This document shows positions 52,816-61,334 of a DNA stretch of 64,000 nucleotides, one piece after another. The DNA lies in NCBI RefSeq assembly GCF_000696095.1, contig NZ_BAYX01000011.1, forward strand, positions 310,001 to 374,000. The letters are read 5' to 3'. The stretch is from Rhizobium rhizogenes NBRC 13257. Lineage in GTDB: Bacteria; Pseudomonadota; Alphaproteobacteria; Rhizobiales; Rhizobiaceae. Numbering within the stretch: the stretch's first letter is position 1; each line of letters opens with the position of its first letter. The notes beneath the pieces are model-generated. The model worked only from the letters and a program-made list of their open reading frames with translations, had not been told where the DNA came from and ran no database searches. The position numbers and the translations under genes were made by a program.

Positions 52816-53688
52816 TCAGCGCCCTCCCGTGTTCTGCACGCCGAACAGCCGTAGTTGCACCGCATAGAGCGAAAGCGTGACGACGAGGAGAACAAGGGCC
52901 GCGGCCCCGCCCATGCCCCAATTGACCAGGGACTGCACGAATTGGGCGATGAGTTCCGCCAGCATCATGTTCGCCGTGCCGCCGAGAAGAGACGGGGTGA
53001 CATAGTAGCCAAGCGACATGACGAAAACCATCAGCGCACCCGCCACCATGCCCGGTGCGGCCAGCGGCAGGAGAACACGGGTCAGGCACTGCCAGCGGCT
53101 CGCGCCGCAAAGTGCCGCCGCCTGCAGGATGGCCGGATCGATCTTGCGGATGACGCCGTAGAGCGGCAGGATGATGAAGGGCAGCATGATGTAGGTCATG
53201 CCGATGGTTACACCGGTCAGGTTGTTGACGAGCGCCAAGGGCTTGTCGATCAGCCCCGTTGCCATCAGCATCTTGTTGATCAGCCCGGTTCGCTGAAGCA
53301 GCACCATCCAGGCATAGGTCCGGGCGAGCAGGTTGGTCCACATCGACAGAAGCAGGACCGAGAAAATCAACGAGGCCAGTCTCGTCGGCATGATCGCCAA
53401 CGTCCAGGCAACGGGAAAGCCAATCAGCAGCGAGATGACGGTGACGAGGCCGGAGACGATGAAGGTATTGGCGAATATCTTGAGATAGGTCGCCGAGCCC
53501 AGCAATTCGGCATAATTGCCGAAGCCTGGAGCCGGCTCCATCACACTGCGCAACAGAAGGGCGATGACCGGAACGACAAAGAAGATTGCAACGAAGATCA
53601 GCGCCGGCATGACTCCGCCGAAGCCATTGGGTCTAGCTGCCCTCGACGCGGGCGCGCTCTCGCTGGCGACGTCAATATATGTCGACAT
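52816..53688 (-). CDS. Polyamine-type ABC transporter permease (PotB type)
   Basis: A 290-residue inner-membrane subunit. The helix pattern starts with MPALIFVAIFFVVPVIALLLRSV, and the EAA loop ILQAAALCGASRWQCLTRVLLPLAAPGM is intact. It pairs with the PotC-type protein downstream and follows the binding-protein gene by 116 bases. Confidence 0.92.
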   Translation of the reverse strand: MSTYIDVASESAPASRAARPNGFGGVMPALIFVAIFFVVPVIALLLRSVMEPAPGFGNYAELLGSATYLKIFANTFIVSGLVTVISLLIGFPVAWTLAIMPTRLASLIFSVLLLSMWTNLLARTYAWMVLLQRTGLINKMLMATGLIDKPLALVNNLTGVTIGMTYIMLPFIILPLYGVIRKIDPAILQAAALCGASRWQCLTRVLLPLAAPGMVAGALMVFVMSLGYYVTPSLLGGTANMMLAELIAQFVQSLVNWGMGGAAALVLLVVTLSLYAVQLRLFGVQNTGGR

Positions 53689-53804
53689 GGCATTCCTTTC
53701 CCGCCTCAGGCGCAGATGAACGGCCGGCTCCCATCCAGGCGCCGGACCTGTTCTCCTGCTCCGCGGGCCAGATGCCCGCGGCGCTCCTTCGGATGTCCTT
53801 CAGC

Positions 53805-54815
53805 CTATTGGGCCTGCCAGGCATACCACCGCTTGCCGATGGCATCACGGTTTTCGGCCCAATATGACATGTCGGCATTGACCTGGCTGGCCGTCTGCTG
53901 ATCCGGCAGGGTCTTGGCAGTTACCGGATCCATCAGCTTTGCCGACTCGATGTTAACAGGCGCATAGCCAGTCGCCTTTGCCAGATCGGCCTGCGGCTGG
54001 GCAGAGGCTGCCAGAGCGATGAACTTCATCGCCGCTTCGAGGTTCGGCGCGCCCTTGGGCACGACGAGTGAATCGGCGGCGGTGATGTTCTGGTTCCAGG
54101 ACGTGTCCGTCTTGACACCACTGGCGGCAAGCGCGGTCATGCGGCCGTTCCAGATGCTGCCGAACGGAGCTTCAGCCGATGCGAGAAGCTGTTGCGACTG
54201 CGCGCCGCTCGACCACCAGACGATGTCCGACTTGATCGTATCCAGCTTCTTGAATGCCCGCTCGAGATCGAGCGGATAGAGCTTGTCGGCGGGAACGCCG
54301 TCTGCCAGCAGCGCCGCCTCAATCACACCCGGCGCCGACCATTTATAGAAGGTGCGCTTGCCGGGGAACTTCGCCGTGTCGAACAGATCGGCCCATGTCT
54401 TCGGGCAGGCGCTGACCGCATCGGCATTGCAGCCGATGACGAAGGAATAATAGAAGCTGCCGACCGAATAGTCCGTAACGAAACGCGGATCGAGCTTGGA
54501 CTTGTCGATGACGGAGAAGTCGAGCTTTTCCAAGAGCCCGGTCTTGCCCGCCTGCGCGGCATAGTCACCCTCGACGTCGACGACGTCCCAGGTCACCTGG
54601 CCTGCCTCGACCATGGCCTTCAGCTTACCGTAGTCGGTCGGACCGTCCTGCGCGACGGCGATGCCGGTCTTGTCGGTGAACGGGTTCACCCAGGCGGCCT
54701 TCTGCGCGTCCTGTGTCGTCCCTCCCCAGCTCGTGAAGACGAGCGTGTCGGCCTTGGCGGCCCCGGACACTGCCATTATTGCGGCAAAGGCCGCGAGTGC
54801 AATTCTTGCTTTCAT
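53805..54815 (-). CDS. Polyamine-type ABC transporter substrate-binding protein (PotD type)
   Basis: A 336-residue periplasmic binding protein of the SBP_bac_8/PotD class. It has a signal peptide ending SGAAKA and a mature part opening DTLVFTSWGGTTQDAQKAAWVNPFTDKTGI. TWDVVDVEGDYAAQAGKTGLLEKLDFS is typical of the family. The ligand is probably the growth substrate of the operon: a small organic, often cationic, compound. Nothing in the sequence names it. Confidence 0.9.
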   Translation of the reverse strand: MKARIALAAFAAIMAVSGAAKADTLVFTSWGGTTQDAQKAAWVNPFTDKTGIAVAQDGPTDYGKLKAMVEAGQVTWDVVDVEGDYAAQAGKTGLLEKLDFSVIDKSKLDPRFVTDYSVGSFYYSFVIGCNADAVSACPKTWADLFDTAKFPGKRTFYKWSAPGVIEAALLADGVPADKLYPLDLERAFKKLDTIKSDIVWWSSGAQSQQLLASAEAPFGSIWNGRMTALAASGVKTDTSWNQNITAADSLVVPKGAPNLEAAMKFIALAASAQPQADLAKATGYAPVNIESAKLMDPVTAKTLPDQQTASQVNADMSYWAENRDAIGKRWYAWQAQ

Positions 54816-54854
54816 GTTCCCTTGTCCTTGTTTTTAATGTCTTGCAGGCATGCC

Positions 54855-55187
54855 TTATGCGGCGGGCGAGACGATCCCTTGAGGGGAGAAACTCGCCGGC
54901 TTCATAATCTTGTTCTCGGCCACTTCGATCAGATCGCGGATTTTCGGCAGGAAGGCCCGCCATTGCGGATCGGCAGCCAGTCTCTGCCGCCGCGCCTCGC
55001 GATCGTCGAGACTCGTAAAGGCCCAGATATGAACGATCTCGTTGATGGTCCCGATCTCGGAAAAGAAATAGCCGACCAGATTGCCGAGATGGGCTTTCTG
55101 GATGGCGATCCCCTCCTCCTCGACGACCTTCAGATATTGCGGGATCGTGCCGTTCTTCAGCCGGTAGGTTCGGATTTCGTAAAACAT
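54855..55187 (-). CDS. NIPSNAP-family protein
   Basis: A 110-residue protein with the dimeric alpha/beta barrel pattern of NIPSNAP: MFYEIRTYRLKNGTIPQYLKVVEE at the N terminus, then LVGYFFSEIGTINEIVHIWAFTSLDDREARRQRLAADPQWRAFL. The ATG with GAGGTG upstream was preferred to a GTG three codons earlier. It lies five bases after the aldehyde dehydrogenase gene. Bacterial members cluster with degradation genes, but their chemistry is unknown. Confidence 0.85.
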   Translation of the reverse strand: MFYEIRTYRLKNGTIPQYLKVVEEEGIAIQKAHLGNLVGYFFSEIGTINEIVHIWAFTSLDDREARRQRLAADPQWRAFLPKIRDLIEVAENKIMKPASFSPQGIVSPAA

Positions 55188-55192
55188 CGGCG

Positions 55193-56656
55193 TCACCTCA
55201 TCACGAACGGATCGGGGATCGGATCGTCGGACGTTCTGAGCCAGATCGTCTTCGTGCGGGTATAATCCAGGGCCGCCGCCAGCCCGCCTTCCCGGCCATG
55301 ACCGGACAAGCCAAAGCCGCCGAAAGGCGCGATCGGCGACACGGCGCGATAGGTATTGACCCAGACGATACCGGCGCGCAGGCCTTTCATCAGGCGATGG
55401 GCGCGTGTGAGGTTCTGGGTGAAGACGCCGGAGGCAAGGCCATAACCGGTGTCGTTGGCGAGCCTCAGCGCTTCAGCTTCCGTCTCGAACGAAACAACCG
55501 ACAGGACGGGGCCAAAGAACTCCTCGGCGAGCGACGGCGAGGCAACGCCGTCGCAGTCAAGAATTGTCGGCGGGAAGTAAAAACCGCCGCCGTCCAGCCG
55601 CCGGCCGCCCGTGACAAGACGGGCGCCGCTCTCAACGGACCTGTCGACGAGGGCCGCGACATGATCCTGCTGGCGCTTCGTTGCGAGCGGGCCGACTTCG
55701 GTCGCCATGTCCGAAGGGATGCCGATCCGGATCGCCTCGGCCTTTGCCTTCAGCATGGCTAAGAACTTGCCCTTGACGTTCCGCTCGACAATCAGCCGCG
55801 AACCGGCCACGCAGCTCTGGCCGGTCGCGGCGAAGATGCCAGCAACCTGCGCGTTGGCCGCACTTTCGAGATCGGCATCGGCAAAGACGATGAAGGGCGA
55901 CTTGCCGCCGAGTTCGAGCGAAGTGGAGGCAAGGTTTTCCGCCGAATTGCGTACGACATGACGCGCCGTTTCCGGCCCGCCGGTGAAGGCGATATGCGCC
56001 ACTTTCGGATGCCGGCTGAGGGCAGAACCGCAGGATGGACCGAAGCCGGCGATGATGTTGACGACACCGGCGGGAAAGCCTGCCTCATGAACGAGGCGGG
56101 CGAACTCCAGAAGCGGCGCCGGCCCATCCTCGGACGCCTTGACGACCATGGTGCAGCCAGCCGCCAGCGCCGGACCGATCTTGACGGCGGAGAGAAACAA
56201 CTGGCTGTTCCAGGGCACGACCATGGCGACGACGCCGATGGGTTCGCGCCGCAGCCAGACGTCCATATCCTGCTTGTCGATGGGGAGGTATGCCCCTTCG
56301 ATCTTGTCGGAAAGGCCGGCATAATAGCGGTAATAGTCGGCGACATAAGCGATCTGTGCTGACGTCTCGCGGATGATCTTGCCGGTGTCGCGGGTCTCCA
56401 GCTCGGCAAGCCTTTGAGCATTGGCCGCAACCAGATCCGCAAGCTTGTAGAGGAGCTTGCCACGCTGCGTGGCTGTCAGCTTCGACCAAGGGCCGTCATA
56501 GAGCGCCGTTTCAGCGGCGCTGACCGCGCGATCGACGTCGCTCTCACGCGCTTCCGGCATCTCGGCCCAGACCTTGCCGGTCGCCGGATCGATGCTCGGG
56601 AATCGAGCCTCTCCGTCCACAAATTCGCCGTCGATATAAGACTGGAAACGCTGCAT
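55193..56656 (-). CDS. NAD(P)-dependent aldehyde dehydrogenase
   Basis: Oxidises an aldehyde to the acid, presumably an intermediate produced by the monooxygenase of the operon. The 487-residue protein has the oxyanion-hole Asn150 (VVPWNSQ), general base Glu248 (SLELGGKSP), nucleophile Cys282 (TGQSCVAGS) and the C-terminal FGGFGLSGHGREGG, all intact. It falls in the betaine-aldehyde/gamma-aminobutyraldehyde-like class by general layout. It lies five bases after the luciferase-like monooxygenase gene and just before the NIPSNAP gene. Confidence 0.92.
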   Translation of the reverse strand: MQRFQSYIDGEFVDGEARFPSIDPATGKVWAEMPEARESDVDRAVSAAETALYDGPWSKLTATQRGKLLYKLADLVAANAQRLAELETRDTGKIIRETSAQIAYVADYYRYYAGLSDKIEGAYLPIDKQDMDVWLRREPIGVVAMVVPWNSQLFLSAVKIGPALAAGCTMVVKASEDGPAPLLEFARLVHEAGFPAGVVNIIAGFGPSCGSALSRHPKVAHIAFTGGPETARHVVRNSAENLASTSLELGGKSPFIVFADADLESAANAQVAGIFAATGQSCVAGSRLIVERNVKGKFLAMLKAKAEAIRIGIPSDMATEVGPLATKRQQDHVAALVDRSVESGARLVTGGRRLDGGGFYFPPTILDCDGVASPSLAEEFFGPVLSVVSFETEAEALRLANDTGYGLASGVFTQNLTRAHRLMKGLRAGIVWVNTYRAVSPIAPFGGFGLSGHGREGGLAAALDYTRTKTIWLRTSDDPIPDPFVMR

Positions 56657-56661
56657 GGGCT

Positions 56662-57702
56662 TTACTCCGCAAATGCCGGCATGACCTCGGCGATGAAGCG
56701 CTCGAGCGAGGCTTTCTTTCGCTCGAAGGACATGCCCGTATCGATCCAGAAGGAATACTCGTCATACCCAAGGGCTTCATAAGCCTTGAGGCGGGCAATG
56801 ACGGTCTCGGCATTGCCCACGACGTTGTTGCTGCGCATGACCGCATCGGAGAGCATCGCGTTCGCGCTGATCTCCTCTTCGGGGATCCGCTCGATCAGGC
56901 CCTGCTTGACGGGCTTCTCGTTCTTGAACCAGGCGAAGAAATAATTGTAGTAAACGCTCAGTTCGTGCGCGGCCTGTGCGATGTCTGCTTCCGAAGAGCC
57001 GACATAGGTGTGGCGCAGCAGCATGATTTTCGGCCGCTCGATCTCCGGATGCTTGGCGCAGGCATCGTTGAAGCGTCCCATCAGCCCTTCGACCTCGTCA
57101 TCACCCTGCCAGAGCGGCGTCACCTGGACATTGCAGCCATTGGCAACGGCGAACTCGTGCGAATTCGGATCGCGCGCGGCCACCCAGATCGGCGGGTTCG
57201 GCTCCTGCAGTGGCTTCGGCGCCGATGTGGTCGAGGGGAATTTGAAGAACTCGCCGTCATGGGCGTAGTCGCCCTTCCAGATACCCTTGACCGCCGGGAT
57301 GAGCTCGCGCATCCGCTGGCCGGCGCCCCAGGCATCGAGCCCCGGCAACAGGCGTTCGTATTCGAAGGAATAGGCGCCCCGCGCAATGCCGATATCGAGC
57401 CTACCGTCGCAGATGATGTCGGCCATGGCCGCCTCGCCCGCGAGCTTGATCGGATGCCAGAACGGCGCGATCACCGTTCCCGTCCCAAGCCTTGCCCGCG
57501 ATGTCCGGCGCGCCAGATCCGCGATGGTCACGAAGGGATTGGGGGCGATGGTAAAATCCATGCCGTGATGCTCGCCCGTCCAGATCGCATGCATACCGCC
57601 CTTGTCGGCGATTTCGCAGAGCGCGACGAACTCCTCGTAGAGGCTCTTGTGGCTCTGGCCGGCGTCGAGACGTTCCATGTGAACGAAGAGAGAGAATTTC
57701 AT
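56662..57702 (-). CDS. LLM-class flavin-dependent monooxygenase
   Basis: A 346-residue luciferase-fold enzyme, the likely oxygenase of this operon, using reduced flavin from the neighbouring reductase. It opens MKFSLFVHMERLDAGQSHKSLYEEFVALCEIADKGGMHAIWTGEHHG and contains DICDGRLDIGIARGAYSFEYERL-like sequence, the flavin- and substrate-binding layout of the family. Its stop and start are interleaved with its neighbours: it overlaps the reductase stop by four bases. The class includes RutA, nitrilotriacetate and alkanesulfonate monooxygenases; the substrate here cannot be named. Confidence 0.9.
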   Translation of the reverse strand: MKFSLFVHMERLDAGQSHKSLYEEFVALCEIADKGGMHAIWTGEHHGMDFTIAPNPFVTIADLARRTSRARLGTGTVIAPFWHPIKLAGEAAMADIICDGRLDIGIARGAYSFEYERLLPGLDAWGAGQRMRELIPAVKGIWKGDYAHDGEFFKFPSTTSAPKPLQEPNPPIWVAARDPNSHEFAVANGCNVQVTPLWQGDDEVEGLMGRFNDACAKHPEIERPKIMLLRHTYVGSSEADIAQAAHELSVYYNYFFAWFKNEKPVKQGLIERIPEEEISANAMLSDAVMRSNNVVGNAETVIARLKAYEALGYDEYSFWIDTGMSFERKKASLERFIAEVMPAFAE

Positions 57703-58634
57703 GGCCGTGCCGCCTTTGCTGGAACCGGGCGGACCGTGCCGACGGTCTCGTCGCCGAAATAAACGCCGAAATTGCCGATCTGGCTCTCGACCGCAAAACG
57801 CGCGACGATATCGGCTGTCGAACTCGTCTTGAAACGGACCTTGGTCAAGGTGTCGGGCTTCAGGAACCGGCCATTACGTGGCTCGCCATCGGACGCGAAG
57901 GCACGATAGACGATGTGCTGCTTTCCGTCGCTCTTGCCCTCATAGACCGAATAGAGAAAGCCGATCGTCACCGAAAGCCCGGTAAGCTCTTCAAGGTAGT
58001 CCCGGAGGAGGTCGGCCGGACTACCATCCTTACCGTCGCAGCCCGGCAGGGAAAGAACGTCATCGCCGAGGAGAAGGACTTCGCCATGGCGCTCCAGAAC
58101 CGCACCCAGCTCGATATGGCCTTCCGCCGCCGCCGAGACGGCCTTGCTGGCAAGGATCGGCGTGAAATAACCGCCACGGGCATAGCCCAATCCGTTGCGA
58201 CCGCTGTTCTCGAAAGAGGCGATCCGCCCCATCAGAATAACGTGATCACCGGCTTCGATGACTTGCTCCAGAGTGCATTCGAACCAGGCCGCGACATCGG
58301 CCAGGATCGGACAGCCAGCAGAGCCCGACGCCCACTCCACGGTTGCGAACCTGTCTTCGACCGGCCGCGCGAAGGTGTTGGATATATGCTTTTGCGTCTC
58401 CGACAACACGTTGATCGCAAAGGAGGTAGCGCTCGTCATGGCCGTGAAGTTGCGCGATGTCTTAGCCAGGCAGACCAGTAGAAGCGGCGGATCGAGCGAC
58501 ACCGAGGTAAACGAGTTTGCCGTAAAGCCGATCGGTACGCCGGCCTGATCGCGCGTGGTCACCACCGTGACCCCGGTCGGAAAGGCACCGAAAGCATCGC
58601 GCAGCGCTCTGGGATCCAACTGCTCTATCGTCAT
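57699..58634 (-). CDS. Flavin reductase with a C-terminal NUDIX-like domain
   Basis: A 311-residue two-domain protein. The N-terminal part (about 1-165) is a flavin-reductase-like split barrel: LRDAFGAFPTGVTVVTTRDQ, GFTANSFTSVSLDPPLLLVCL and AAWFECTLEQVIEAGDHVILMGRI. It would supply FMNH2 or FADH2 to the adjacent monooxygenase. The C-terminal part (about 175-311) is unusual for a stand-alone reductase and, with DLLRDYLEELTGLSVTIGFLYSVYEG and the strands around it, resembles a NUDIX-type fold without a clear catalytic NUDIX box. GGAGGA lies seven bases before the ATG, which overlaps the hydrolase stop. Confidence 0.85.
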   Translation of the reverse strand: MTIEQLDPRALRDAFGAFPTGVTVVTTRDQAGVPIGFTANSFTSVSLDPPLLLVCLAKTSRNFTAMTSATSFAINVLSETQKHISNTFARPVEDRFATVEWASGSAGCPILADVAAWFECTLEQVIEAGDHVILMGRIASFENSGRNGLGYARGGYFTPILASKAVSAAAEGHIELGAVLERHGEVLLLGDDVLSLPGCDGKDGSPADLLRDYLEELTGLSVTIGFLYSVYEGKSDGKQHIVYRAFASDGEPRNGRFLKPDTLTKVRFKTSSTADIVARFAVESQIGNFGVYFGDETVGTVRPVPAKAARP

Positions 58635-59476
58635 CCTGCATCCTCCCCGCTCAAGAGCCACTCGGCGAGCAACTCGTTGACGATCTCCGGCGCCGTCAAG
58701 TTCACCATATGGCGATGGCCCTCGACGATCCTGGCCCAGCCTTTCGGCGTAATGGACGCCATCTGCTCGGCCATTTGCGGCGTCGAGTTGGGATCGTCAG
58801 AGCCGGTTAGGAACAGCGCCGGCACATGCACCTCCGGCCAGCGATCCGCATAGGTCTCGTCACCACCGGCAAAGGCGGCATAGGCCGTCGCATAGCCTTG
58901 CGGATCGACGAGGCTCAGCCAGTTGCGCGTCAAGTCTCGCGCAACCGCACTTTGTCTGTCATCGCCGAACCACCTCAAGAGTGGCCCCTCCTTGTCGACG
59001 CCCGTCAGCGGAATTGCCGCCGCACGCGCAAGAACCGCCGCCTTCGCTTCGGGATCGCGGCGGTAGACGCCATTCAGATAGGCAACACGCTTGATACGGA
59101 GGCCGAACGTGGCGGCACTTCCGCCGACCACTAATGCACCCATCGAATGCCCGGCAACATTTGCGCCGTCGAGTGCCATTTCATCCAGAAACCCGCCAAA
59201 CCAACCGACAAATGCCTCGAGGGGGCTAGCAGCCGGCAACTTGCTGCTTTCGCCGTGTCCGGGCATATCGACGGCGATAACGCGATGCGTCCGCGCGAAG
59301 GCTGATATCTGCGGCGCCCAGGCTTCAAGACGCATACCGACGCCATGGATAAGGACCAGCGGCTCGCCGCTGCCGGCTTCATGATAGGCCGTGCCACTTG
59401 CCGTCCTGCTGCGGGGCAGGCCCTTCGCCGCGGCTTCGTCGGCATTGTGTTGCGCTATGGTTTCCACTGTCGACAT
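58631..59476 (-). CDS. Alpha/beta-fold hydrolase
   Basis: A 281-residue cytoplasmic hydrolase with nucleophile Ser111 (GHSMGAL), the oxyanion segment LVLIHGVGMRLEAW, VIAVDMPGHGES, an acid in LFLTGSDDPNSTP and the catalytic histidine in VEGHRHMV. In a monooxygenase operon it may hydrolyse an ester, lactone or carbamate product, comparable to RutD in pyrimidine breakdown. The ATG at MSTVETIAQH is 17 bases after the preceding stop; a TTG seven codons upstream is possible. Its stop overlaps the reductase start. Confidence 0.88.
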   Translation of the reverse strand: MSTVETIAQHNADEAAAKGLPRSRTASGTAYHEAGSGEPLVLIHGVGMRLEAWAPQISAFARTHRVIAVDMPGHGESSKLPAASPLEAFVGWFGGFLDEMALDGANVAGHSMGALVVGGSAATFGLRIKRVAYLNGVYRRDPEAKAAVLARAAAIPLTGVDKEGPLLRWFGDDRQSAVARDLTRNWLSLVDPQGYATAYAAFAGGDETYADRWPEVHVPALFLTGSDDPNSTPQMAEQMASITPKGWARIVEGHRHMVNLTAPEIVNELLAEWLLSGEDAG

Positions 59477-59493
59477 CCCGGCGCCCAAATCCT

Positions 59494-60096
59494 TCAAACG
59501 CCAGCGGGATTGGCGACGTCCTGCCCCAAGTCCCTTAGATCCTGATATCGGTCGCCGATGCGGTGATGCGGCCGGCCTCCGACTGAAGCGCCCAGCGCCA
59601 CGACGATCTCGTCGGCGGCCGGAGCATCGGGAATGGACGTCTGGATCGTCAGGTAATGCGAGCGACGACCCTCATCGTTCTTGTCCATCAGCGGGATCAT
59701 GATCGGAGCACTGGCCGGGCCGCGCGTATTGCTGAAGGCGAGGTACGACTTGGCGCCGACCGCCTGGCGATAGTGATTGCCGAAGCGGAGCGTATGGATG
59801 AGCGCCGAGGCATGTTCGATCTCGCCGTTGACACCGACGACTGCCGCCTTGCCGTAGCCTTCGACCGCTTCGCCAGAGCCAACCGCCTCAATGATCATCT
59901 TGGTCAGCAGTTCGCCAAGAACCGGGGCGACCGCGTGGATTTCGGGCTTCAGGTCTTCGACAAAACCGCGACCCGTCCAGGGATTTTTAACCACCGCCAA
60001 TGCGGAAAACAGCTTCAGCGGAACGGCCGCCGCCTTCCCGCCCTCAATCAGCGTCGTTTCGATCTGCAGCACGGTCTTTCGGATTTGAAGGGTCAT
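59494..60096 (-). CDS. AA_synth (DUF1185) family protein
   Basis: A 200-residue protein of the amino-acid-synthesis-like family (DUF1185). Typical segments are KPEIHAVAPVLGELLTKMIIEAVGSGEAVEGYGKAAVVGVNGEIEHASALIHTLRFGNHYR and the C-terminal half with DAPAADEIVVALGASVGGRPHHRIGDRYQDL. The biochemical function is unknown; family members often sit beside flavin monooxygenases, hydrolases and GntR regulators. It is the first gene of the operon and has a strong inverted repeat right at its promoter. Confidence 0.85.
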   Translation of the reverse strand: MTLQIRKTVLQIETTLIEGGKAAAVPLKLFSALAVVKNPWTGRGFVEDLKPEIHAVAPVLGELLTKMIIEAVGSGEAVEGYGKAAVVGVNGEIEHASALIHTLRFGNHYRQAVGAKSYLAFSNTRGPASAPIMIPLMDKNDEGRRSHYLTIQTSIPDAPAADEIVVALGASVGGRPHHRIGDRYQDLRDLGQDVANPAGV

Positions 60097-60121
60097 GGGC
60101 TATCTCGCTTTCGATATTACA

Positions 60122-60141
60122 TATGATGGTATGCCATCATA
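60122..60141. promoter_or_regulatory. Candidate GntR operator 1, operon promoter
   Basis: Perfect inverted repeat TATGATGG/CCATCATA with a four-base spacer, 26 bases upstream of the AA_synth start codon. On the minus strand its core reads GATGGCATACCATC, which shares ATGGCATACC with site 2. A position overlapping the promoter fits repression. Confidence 0.7.
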
Positions 60142-60313
60142 CAAAACTGTCAAGCAGCTTTCTGCGGATCGCGAAAAATCCGCGATAGCCTTTCGATAAA
60201 TCCAACGATAACAACAAATTGATGCCTAAACAGACCTAACCGCCCGCTCTCAAGCGAGGGCATGGCCCACGGCGACATCCCAGTTTATCGACGTTCCATT
60301 TTGGTATTCTTGA

Positions 60314-60328
60314 TTATGGCATACCGTC
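60314..60328. promoter_or_regulatory. Candidate GntR operator 2
   Basis: TTATGGCATACCGTC shares the ten-base core ATGGCATACC with site 1. It lies about 220 bases upstream of the operon, where a second bound dimer could assist repression. Confidence 0.55.
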
Positions 60329-60463
60329 ACATTGAACAAAGTGCGGTGTCAAGCTGGCAGAGCGTTTTCAGGCGCAATTTCGCGCGACAACAAGCCAGCT
60401 AGCGAAGCCGGCCCACTTTTCATATTCAGGGAAATATCTTGCGGGAACACAGCCCGCGACCGA

Positions 60464-61159
60464 TCAGTCGATCGATTGTTGCCCGGACAGAACCGCCTCG
60501 GCAATGGCGCTGGCGCTGGCGACATGATCCATTGCCGCCTGATAGGCCCCCGGCCCATCGCCGCGGCGAATGGCATCGACGATACGGGCCATTTGTGCCG
60601 GACCCTGGACGCCACGGTTCTCCGTCTTGATCGTCATCGAACGCAGATGATTGATGCGAACGGTCAGGAGGTTGACGACCCCCCAGGCGACATGCCGATC
60701 GACCATGCTGAACAGCGTCTGATAGAAGGACGAGGTATGCGCGAGCACGCCCGGCATATCCTTGTCCTGATAGCTGCTGCGGATGTCCTGCAGTGATTTG
60801 TCCAGGGCATCGGCGATTGCGGGATTGCCCTGTTCGGCGCAAAGGCGTGCGGCCATGCCTTCAAGTGCACCCCGGATCTCATAGATCTGCTTTGCCTCGC
60901 CAAGGTCAAGCAGCGCGACGATCGGCCCCTTGTTCGGCAGATTGGCAACAAGGCCTTCCGACTCGAGGTGGCGCAGAACTTCGCGGACGATCGTACGGCT
61001 GACACCCAATTGAGCGCAGAGATCACGCTCCACCAGACGGTCGCCCGGGCGAAAATATCCGTTGACTATCGCTTCGCGCACCTTGTCGAGCGCCAGCTCG
61101 CGCAAGGTTTTCGCCGGACGCTCCACCCGAATTGCCGCGCCCCGCAAATCATCATTCAT
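60464..61159 (-). CDS. GntR-family (FCD) regulator of the flavin monooxygenase operon
   Basis: A 231-residue regulator with an N-terminal winged HTH (about 18-85, VERDLCAQLGVSRTIVREVLRHLESEGLV) and an FCD effector domain (about 100-225, with YEIRGALEGMAARLCAEQ and HTSSFYQTLFSMVDRHVAWGVVNLL). It lies upstream of the catabolic operon on the same strand, with matching candidate operators before itself and before the operon. The effector is probably the operon's substrate or an early product. Confidence 0.9.
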   Translation of the reverse strand: MNDDLRGAAIRVERPAKTLRELALDKVREAIVNGYFRPGDRLVERDLCAQLGVSRTIVREVLRHLESEGLVANLPNKGPIVALLDLGEAKQIYEIRGALEGMAARLCAEQGNPAIADALDKSLQDIRSSYQDKDMPGVLAHTSSFYQTLFSMVDRHVAWGVVNLLTVRINHLRSMTIKTENRGVQGPAQMARIVDAIRRGDGPGAYQAAMDHVASASAIAEAVLSGQQSID

Positions 61160-61239
61160 GCCTGCACCCCGGTCTCGAAGACATCACCTTTTGTCACGAT
61201 CATTGGCCGTCATCATGAGGCCGCTGTTCGTGAGCCGTA

Positions 61240-61254
61240 TTATGGCGTACCAAG
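61240..61254. promoter_or_regulatory. Candidate GntR operator 3, before the GntR gene
   Basis: TTATGGCGTACCAAG matches site 2 in TTATGGC-TACC with a single core change. It lies about 80 bases upstream of the GntR start and suggests autoregulation. Confidence 0.5.
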
Positions 61255-61311
61255 ATACTTAACCGTGAGATGCCGCCAATGCAACTATGGCCCTCCCGGA
61301 CGCGATTGAAG

Positions 61312-61327
61312 GTCCCGCAAGCGGGAC
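61312..61327 (-). terminator. Hairpin after queE
   Basis: GTCCCG pairs with CGGGAC around a CAAG/CTTG loop just downstream of the queE stop. The T-tract on the minus strand is weak (CCTTCAAT). Confidence 0.5.
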
Positions 61328-61334
61328 ATCGATG

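Larger units (their letters stand above)
60097..60463. other. Intergenic region between the GntR gene and its catabolic operon
   Basis: No gene is supported. The region carries the operon promoter and two of the three candidate GntR sites, annotated separately. No strong terminator was seen after the GntR gene. Confidence 0.5.
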
